In this document: positions 57,489 to 64,000 of the stretch, one piece after another
Position numbering within the stretch: position 1 is the stretch's first letter
Layout: every line of letters starts with the position of its first letter
Origin: Dendrophyllia cribrosa
Taxonomy: Eukaryota; Cnidaria; Anthozoa; Scleractinia; Dendrophylliidae
Direction of reading: 5' to 3'
DNA length: 64,000 bases
Assembly (NCBI GenBank): GCA_024195265.1
Contig: JAJLRJ010000001.1
Location: forward strand, 8,726,357-8,790,356
The notes under the pieces: model-generated
Database searches by the model: none
Told to the model about the DNA's origin: nothing
Seen by the model: only the letters and a program-made list of their open reading frames with translations
Made by a program: the position numbers and the translations under genes

Positions 57489-60400
57489 TTAACCTCTTTC
57501 ACAGATCACTTCAATCACCTGTGGAATTGTAAACCATAATGACTATAAAAAAATTACCCCACGGTAATTTAAAGCAAAGTGTAGAGCAGTTTTCAATTGA
57601 GTGTCGTAAAACCAAAACCAAAGTAATGTCTCTGGCCAATCACAGCGGAGGCCGGCAATCCAATGAACCAATCAGAGCGGGAAGCAAATACATGTAGCCG
57701 GCGCCAAGCGCGGGAAAACGCGTGCAGGCAAGCCACATTTGGCTTTGGTTTTACTTTTGATTGGTTGATAAAGTGGCGCGAGATTTTTTTTATCCAATCA
57801 CAAAGCGTAGCAGTGCAAAACCAAAGCAATCGCGAAATTACTTTCGACAATCAATTGAAAACCGCTCTAAAACACGGTTTAAGTTTTTTAGCACGATGCT
57901 TCATCGTGATAGAACCAAGCTCAGTACTTACACTAGGTTCCATAAGTTCTGTTGAGATGCACCTGTTTACAGCACTGTTTACCACCTCTTCCAGCATAAA
58001 GTGAACGAGACTTAGAAAATAAAACAAAACATTTAAGATTAATATTATATGAAAACTTGAAAAACCTACAATGTCCGACTAATTGCCAACGAGCCAGCCG
58101 AGCGAAGACGCGAGGCTGGCGAGGCGGCAGAGAATAGTGCCGCGCGAGGAAGTGCTAAGGCAGAAAAATTCTCGATCGAGCCTGAAAAAGTGTAAGGTAA
58201 GGTAATGTAATGTAGACTTTGGTTTGAGCCAATTGCAAGGCGGGAACTATTAGAGCCAATGAAAAGACGTGTTATTGCCACACCAAGAACCCGTTGCCTA
58301 GCACGTGACCAAAATCTTCCTGAAGTGAAATTCTTGAAATTACAAACTGATTTTAAAAAGATTTTGCACATATCGCATGTTTTAAACTCCTAAAATAATG
58401 TCAGCGTCAGAATCTTCATTTTAATTAACGTGTTTCGTTGCAACAATTCCCTTCCAAACAAAGCATCGTGAACGGCTCGCTTTTTTAGGTATTTGTTCAA
58501 GCGTAAAATATGCAACTTTGTTTGTCTAGACAAACCGTCGCGCTTCTTCACACACAAACAAGGGAAATTCGTTCTGTCGAGCAAACTGACGATAATTCGA
58601 ACGAGTGAAAAGGCTTAACAACCGGCACTAAACAAGTTTTTGTACAAAATAAATCTTGATTACACGTGCAGAAACATGAAGGCGGTAACGCAACGGACTT
58701 GCATGTTTCACGCTTGAACAAACACGTAAAAGGGTTAGCCTTTGAACAAGAATTCTCCATTTCAACTTTTGCAGCACGCTTCATATTTCCAAACCTTTTT
58801 CTACTCGTTCTACTCATTTTAAAACGTTTTCAATAGCTTTTAAAACGTTTCTTGGCTGCTTTATTGTCTGATATGAAATGTTTACTACAACATTACAGCG
58901 ATTTTGATTTCAGTTAGCCGATCAAAGCATGACATTTTTTATTTCTTCGGTGAGTGTGGTCAAAGGGCCACCAAACTGTCAAAAACATAATTCCGTTGCC
59001 ACACAAATCAAAATCATTTCCTCGTTGGCACTCTATCGATAGGTATCCCTAGTTTTACATTATGCTCGGACATGATCCGTCGAAGCGCCAAAATGACTTA
59101 GCGTTTGTTTTCAAGTCTTGTTAAGCCATCGCAATCCAAAAACATTCAAATAAGAATATACGCTGTTTGTACCGTTTATTTTTCTGTAAAATTCATAAAA
59201 GCTGATTTGAAATCGCCCTATAATGCATTTCAAACCGCAAAATTTGTTATAGGACGTCATGTATGCTAACGGATTGTGTCTCAGGGAAAATCCAAACTAG
59301 CGGATGTCTGGCCAAGTTTGTAAAATGTCCGATCAATCTTAGTAAGAAAATTATATCCAGCACTGTTTTCTGAGAAGGGGACAGGGAAGCAGACCTTAAT
59401 AATTTGGTTCCTTCTCAGACGAAATGCAAAATCCCCAGTTACTGCATTAAAACAAAGATGGTTCAATAATTTCAAACATATCTACAAAGTGATAGAAAAA
59501 AAACATACTTCTCGTCAGAAACAAATCTCCACAAGTACATTTGTAAGTAGTGCGTGTCCACTTGAATCTGTTGTAGACCGTATTTACCAAATGTTCGAAG
59601 TCTTACGCACTCTACGAGGGTCTGAAAATAAAACACATTTAGCAAATTAGACACTGACACTAAAACGATATTTTCGTCATTAACTAGTGCAAAACATGTT
59701 AATTATCATTAGCTTTATTACAACGCTTTGAGTCATCTACCAATAAAATTGCTCATTCTAGCTGCGGTCACAGTAGCCTGATTCTCAAGTGGTCCGAGGT
59801 TGCCCCCTCTCACTCACTAACTCACTCCTCTCCCTGTGTAATATCCTTTGTTTGAGAGCTTGTTCTTGATGTCGTCTCATTCTGACCGTTAAATATTTCC
59901 ACCAACAAACAAGACGTCACAAACAAGCCCTTAAACAAAAGACATCAGATGGGGAGAGGATCATCTAAGAGTGAATCAATCTAGGCTGACATCGCTGCCA
60001 TCCCTTTTGCTTTACGCATTCAAAACATTTTAGTTTTCTGTTTTCTTCCACCACCGGAGTAGTAGTATTTTATTAGAATAATATCGTCGGTAGATTGTCT
60101 CCATGACAGTAGTTTATAGTTATGACAGTAGCTTATAGTTTACGTTTTGTAATCCTTCTACCACAGGATTGCCACCTTTTTATTAGCCAAGATTTCAAGA
60201 CCAGAATCAGGCTACGGTCACCGTCAAGGGCGAAACAGGCTGCATGCAATAACAATGCACAATTACAGCCACTGCAAGAAAAGTTAGGTTTTCAAGATAT
60301 GCCTCCGTCAATCTACCTTTAATCCTATTTTGACTATCCCGGTTAACACGGACACTTTGGAGAATTCCACGGAGCTGAAGATCTCAATTCTTTCTGAGAA

Positions 60401-63400
60401 TAACTTCTGTATGTTACTGAGAAGACTGGAATCAAATGCCGTGCTGACGGAAAAGAAAAAAGGACAAGGATGATCGGCAACGTATTTCGCATTACAAAAT
60501 TAATGGAGCAAGGATGTTGAAGAGTTTTTACACTTAAACTTTCAAAAGTGTCAAAAATCAAAATTCAAGGAAAATCCCAAATTTCATTTTGTAAAATATT
60601 GAAAAACAAATGGTACCAAGCAAAAGTACTGCTGAAGAGGTTTCATTTGAATGGTCACACCATAGGATTTCGTTGACAGATTCAAAAGTAAGAACTACGA
60701 TGCATGATTCTGGGAGTGAAAGGGTTAAGCGCGTCCGACTTGTGATGGAAAACCGAAAGGTTGGTTTCAAATTCAGTTAGCAATCACCCCCAGGTAAAAA
60801 AGACCATTGAAAGGACAAAGGGGGGTTAAAAGTGGAAAAGGACGGACAAGGGGGTAGCAGAAAATATACTTATTCGCGTTTTTTTTTAACGACAAAAAGC
60901 AAATAAAAGACTCGTTACATACCTGGCAGTGTAACTCCACTGGGACCGGCTTGGCTTGGAAGGGTATGTGTAGGTGAATTTACTGGAATCTGACACATAA
61001 AAATCGGTATTTTGACACCATTCACTTTCAAAAGCAGCGAACATTGAAACAAGTAAAAATACCAAACCTTGTTTCACAAAATGTCGAGAAACAAATAAGG
61101 CGGCCATATTGGTGGTCAGAGTAATGAAAGTTCCATCCTACTGAAACGATTTTTATTTCAATGGTCACACTTTGGGGGCTTCAATCGCACTGATAAGAGG
61201 TTCGACCGCGTAAAAAATCGTATCCTTTGCGCGTCAAGGTTTCAATTCTAATTATTTGCCCTTTCACGCAACAACATTCTGCAGCACTATTTTTTCTCTT
61301 TTCCCACCATATCACTGCCCCAGCTCGTATTTTCTTTTTTTGCACCAATCTAGTTGCTTCATGCTCCCAGCAAAGGAGCTAAGCGCTAGCTGTTTATGGT
61401 GCTGGTCGTTTTATGATCGAAAGACTGCAAACACAGCCTGATTCTCAGACTCCCAGAGGTCACTAGGCGAGTGAAAACGAGTAACCTCGGGGCCGTTAAA
61501 TAATCAGGCTCTTGAACGATTGGCAAAAGTGTAAAAGAAATGTAAAGGAAAGAACCCTCGGTAAGTGTTTATACCACAAGTAAACAAGTGCAAGTGGGGC
61601 CGAGCATTTAAGCATAAGAAACAAATAGATCGTTTTCACTCACGTGACAAAAATCTTGACAACCGTTGCTACGCCGCCATATTGGTGGACCAAACTGTAA
61701 ACAAACCCGAGTCGCGTCCTCTTAATTATACCGGTGCTGTGATCAATTGTTCGATGTGGAAGCAAAAGCGGTCGAGATAGGGGTATTTATTTCACTTGAG
61801 TACGTTCTGCAGTTATGAATCAAAGTAAAGAAACCGACAAATTGCCGCAAGAGAGGCGATCGCGATGGATTTCTGCTATTAGTCGGGCAGAATCCTTACG
61901 AACGAGTTTTGAACGATAGTGTGTAAGCCAGATATTTTGTTTCAATTTTCTGGACAAGCGGCTATAACAGGGATAGATATAATGTTGACTGGGTTTCGTT
62001 AATACTCGGGAACGACACAAAAAAGAACAGGATAAAAGAAACGTCGAACAAGCGTCGCAGCGGGAACAGAGAGAGGAATCAAAAGGAACAAAAAAAGCCA
62101 AAGTGATTGTAGCCGAAAAAATTGCAGCAAAAAAAAAAGCGAACTAAACCCGGAGGACAAATGTCTGATATTGCGGTTCGAGAACGAATCTCCAAAAGCT
62201 AAAACTAAGCCCCCAAGAATATTTCATGTCTTGCCCTACTGAAATATTTCATACGGTTTCGCCTTTCCTTTTACGCAAATTCGACCAAAACATTCTCGGC
62301 TGTTGTTTGTGCTCGTGCGATTTCCGTTTTTATGGCTTCGATACAGACCTAAAACTCCCTGATGAAGTCTACGATAGTTAATCGAAATATGTAGGAGAAA
62401 TAAATAACTTTTGCAGCTTATAGTTCGCAATTGCTGCCCACTAGTCTCTCTTTCAAACTGATCGTTAAAAATTCTCCACTCGCATGTACACAACTTGTGT
62501 ACATGGCAGAGTTTATCAGTTATCACTGAGCCGGGGTGTTGTCTATGCTTCTTGATCAGTTCCAAACAAACACTCGCCATATAATTTAAAAGGATTCTGC
62601 TTGCCCAGCCTTAAAACCTAGGCAATGAGCAGACGAAACTGTTCCTTTTCTTTCCGTGTTGATTAAAATCGAGATTTTGAGTCATCGCTGGAATGTCTCA
62701 CCTTCGCTAAACAAACTTGTCTGTAGCAATGATTTGGCTTTGTAGTACGCTAACTATAAATACGGACACTGTTTTATTATAAGCTCCTAGTGTAGGCATC
62801 GGAAAGTTTTAAACTGCTAGTGGGTGTAAAGGCTGTTGATTCAACTGTTTGAATATGAGACAAGCAGTCCGGCTCGAATAAATGTCGACATGGGATGGAT
62901 TCTAATTGCCGAGATTTTCTCCAAATAACGCTGCTTAACTCGCGATTCCAACTTCTTAGCATATTTCGAAATAAGAAAGAACAAGTCTAATAAAGATTTT
63001 CCCCAGACTTTGCTTCACATCCCGAAGTATTCATTTCTAAAATGCGACAACTGTAGATATGACTTGCATTGCACCCTATTAGTGCTATTACGCAATCGAA
63101 AGTGGTCCACCAATATGGCGGCGGATCTGTCGTGACGTCACGTGAAAACGATCTATACTTCAAATTGAAAATTAGAAGGGTTAAGGAACCCAACTAGCAG
63201 ACTAGTTGGCTATTTACAAGAGTGACCAAAGAGTTGAACTCGGGTGTACCGTAAAACAACTCCAGCTGGTGGTCAGAGCAGGACTTGAACTCGGCACCTC
63301 CGGATCGCAAGTCCAGCACCCTACCCGCTTGACCACACTGCTTTGTTGTTAATCAAAACAACTCGTGAGCAGTCTGGTCACAAACCTGAGCTGTGTGCTT

Positions 63401-63959
63401 TACGCACTCCTTCTTCATACAGTTGACCAACTTGTGTATCAATGGCTGTCACATCTTCCACAATCCGCTTCATGACAGCACGCACATTCCGAGGTTCAAT
63501 CGTGTTCATCCAGTCACGTGTCTCCACGCTCTTGCGAATCATCTGCGGCGTCAAAAGCAAAATAACAAACCCAGTTAACCTTCACTGAACAAACCCATGC
63601 ACTTACCTTTAGCAATTTTTCTAATCTACTTTTCAACTTTCACCTAAAGGAGAACAACAACGGTAAACAAAATCGGTGTTCTAAGGATGCTTGTGTTTTG
63701 TCGCCGGAACCAACTCACGTAAAATTAAGGACTGTCTTGCAGCCTACAGTACACACAGCATAACGATAATACATGGCAGAAATGGTTTGTTTAGTTTGAT
63801 CGTTCAGGTGAGGAAATCCTTTCAAAAAATTGCTGTTGGAGCTACCAATTTTAAAGCAGAAAACATCTTCAAAGTTAAGTGTGGTTAATGACGGGACTGA
63901 TGTATACATACCTGAGATATTGTTAATCCTTGCATCCTTACGTAATGATTTAATAAGCT
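57489..63959 (-). CDS. VPS51: VPS51 (GARP/EARP tethering subunit), C-terminal seven exons
   Basis: Exons in coding order: 63912-63959, 63386-63542, 60923-60989, 60317-60443, 59509-59621, 57932-58010 and 57489-57518. AG/GT borders and phases all agree; they give 206 codons plus stop, and the frame stays open past the right edge. The protein reads through [79 protein letters not shown] and ends [13 protein letters not shown], the characteristic VPS51 C-terminus. Known role: VPS51 (Fat-free/Ang2) joins VPS52 and VPS53, with VPS54 (GARP) or VPS50 (EARP), to tether endosome-derived vesicles at the trans-Golgi and recycling endosomes. The region is a conserved helical rod; the last exon encodes only nine residues. 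The intron between 60989 and 63386 holds a 1.5-kb transposon remnant and a SINE. The stretch upstream of 60989 mimics a signal peptide but is intron. Confidence 0.95.
57583..57868. mobile_element. MITE, GGAGCGTTTTCAA family (copy 2) in the last VPS51 intron
   Basis: Ends AGAGCAGTTTTCAATTGAGT and CAATTGAAAACCGCTCT. Shares GTAGCCGGCGCCAAGCGCGG and TTGATTGGTTGATAAAGTGG with 2722-2992. Confidence 0.85.
60560..60730 (-). repeat. Reversed copy of the repeat of 37815-38215 in a VPS51 intron
   Basis: Read on the minus strand it carries ACTTTTGAATCTGTCAACGA, GGTGTGACCATTCAAATGAA and CAGCAGTACTTTTGC in the same order as 37815-38215. Confidence 0.8.
61626..63155. mobile_element. 1.5-kb TIR transposon remnant in a VPS51 intron
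   Basis: Inverted ends TAGATCGTTTTCACTCACGT and TAGATCGTTTTCACGTGACG (the right one in reverse complement), with inner GCCGCCATATTGGTGGACCA repeated inverted near both ends. The ends resemble the 156-bp MITE at 15057-15212. A degenerate THAP-like coding piece lies inside (61817-62110). Confidence 0.75.
61817..62110 (+). pseudogene. Degenerate THAP-domain-like transposase fragment
   Basis: An ATG opens [20 protein letters not shown], stops at 61918, and a shifted frame later reads [11 protein letters not shown] then, after another shift, [15 protein letters not shown] followed by Lys/Arg/Glu-rich DNA. The order (W.xAI.R, SG..A, NVDWVP.L.LG) resembles the C-terminal half of THAP domains found in transposases. 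The zinc-binding N-terminal part is not seen and stops/frameshifts are present, so it is non-functional. Family call is tentative. Confidence 0.45.
63225..63350 (-). mobile_element. tRNA-derived SINE head in a VPS51 intron
   Basis: On the minus strand, GTGTGGTCAAGCGGGTAGGG (A-box region) and GAGTTCAAGTCCTGC (B box) are spaced as in a tRNA gene, then an unrelated body follows towards 63180. This marks a SINE promoter, not a working tRNA gene: the acceptor stem and 3' end do not close. Confidence 0.7.
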
Positions 63960-64000
63960 CTGTGGTGAGGAACAAGCGAGAGATTTGAACTGACTTTAAT

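Noticed and set aside
60886..61107. Frame starting [10 protein letters not shown]... with a hydrophobic stretch that looks like a signal peptide of a new gene
   Set aside because: Only its last part (60923-60989) is coding, as a VPS51 exon with a proper AG acceptor and matching phase; the hydrophobic part is intron.
62236..62580. 114-residue minus-strand frame inside the 61626-63155 element
   Set aside because: No recognised domain; it lies in a decayed transposon with no splice support.
63225..63350. Possible tRNA gene
   Set aside because: A and B boxes are present but the acceptor stem does not close and the sequence runs on into a SINE body.

Overview
The window looks like nuclear DNA of a cnidarian, most likely a stony coral. 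Genes have many short exons with GT-AG introns. Class A GPCR genes without introns sit between them. Intergenic and intronic DNA is full of short inverted-repeat transposons (MITEs), a Penelope-like GIY-YIG fragment, tRNA-derived SINEs, mini- and microsatellites, and unusually many long poly(G)/poly(C) runs. The organism call is inference from this texture; the gene models come from reading frames and splice phases worked out by hand.

Layout. (1) 1-4450, plus strand: the last five coding exons of a canopy-family (CNPY3/4-like) ER chaperone gene, with a long charged tail ending in the ER-retrieval signal HRDEL. (2) 4451-11742: no genes; nested MITEs, a Penelope-like fragment, and a 2.2-kb fold-back element (8124-10310) with ~1-kb arms and a perfect 9-bp target duplication. 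(3) 11743-20307, minus strand: two related GPCR genes. The first is a pseudogene with a MITE-in-MITE insertion and two frameshifts; the second (19354-20307) is intact. Between them is a 7-bp satellite that appears to have grown from a MITE end. (4) 22338-43386, minus strand: a 15-exon gene (about 1394 codons) recognised as UIMC1/RAP80 from a SUMO-interacting-like motif, a UIM, an Abraxas-interacting-like region and a UBZ4 zinc finger. It also has an RG/RGG-rich C-terminus. (5) 43387-43666: a 280-bp head-to-head gap to a three-exon plus-strand gene for a 106-residue basic protein (43667-45423). (6) 49079-50164, minus strand: an intronless peptide-receptor-like GPCR. (7) 50165-57488: repeats plus the last two exons of an unrecognised plus-strand gene (55720-56133). 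(8) 57489-63959, minus strand: the last seven coding exons of VPS51 (GARP/EARP subunit), continuing past the right edge.

The genes do not form a pathway: they are separate housekeeping functions (ER folding, BRCA1-A DNA repair, endosome-Golgi tethering) and receptors. The multi-exon models are well supported because exon phases match at every junction and summed coding lengths are divisible by three (canopy part 420 codons, UIMC1 1395, small gene 107, VPS51 part 207, stops included). Most of the unusual material is mobile DNA: nested TIR elements, tandem arrays seeded by transposon or gene ends, and a receptor gene broken by an insertion with a readable target duplication.
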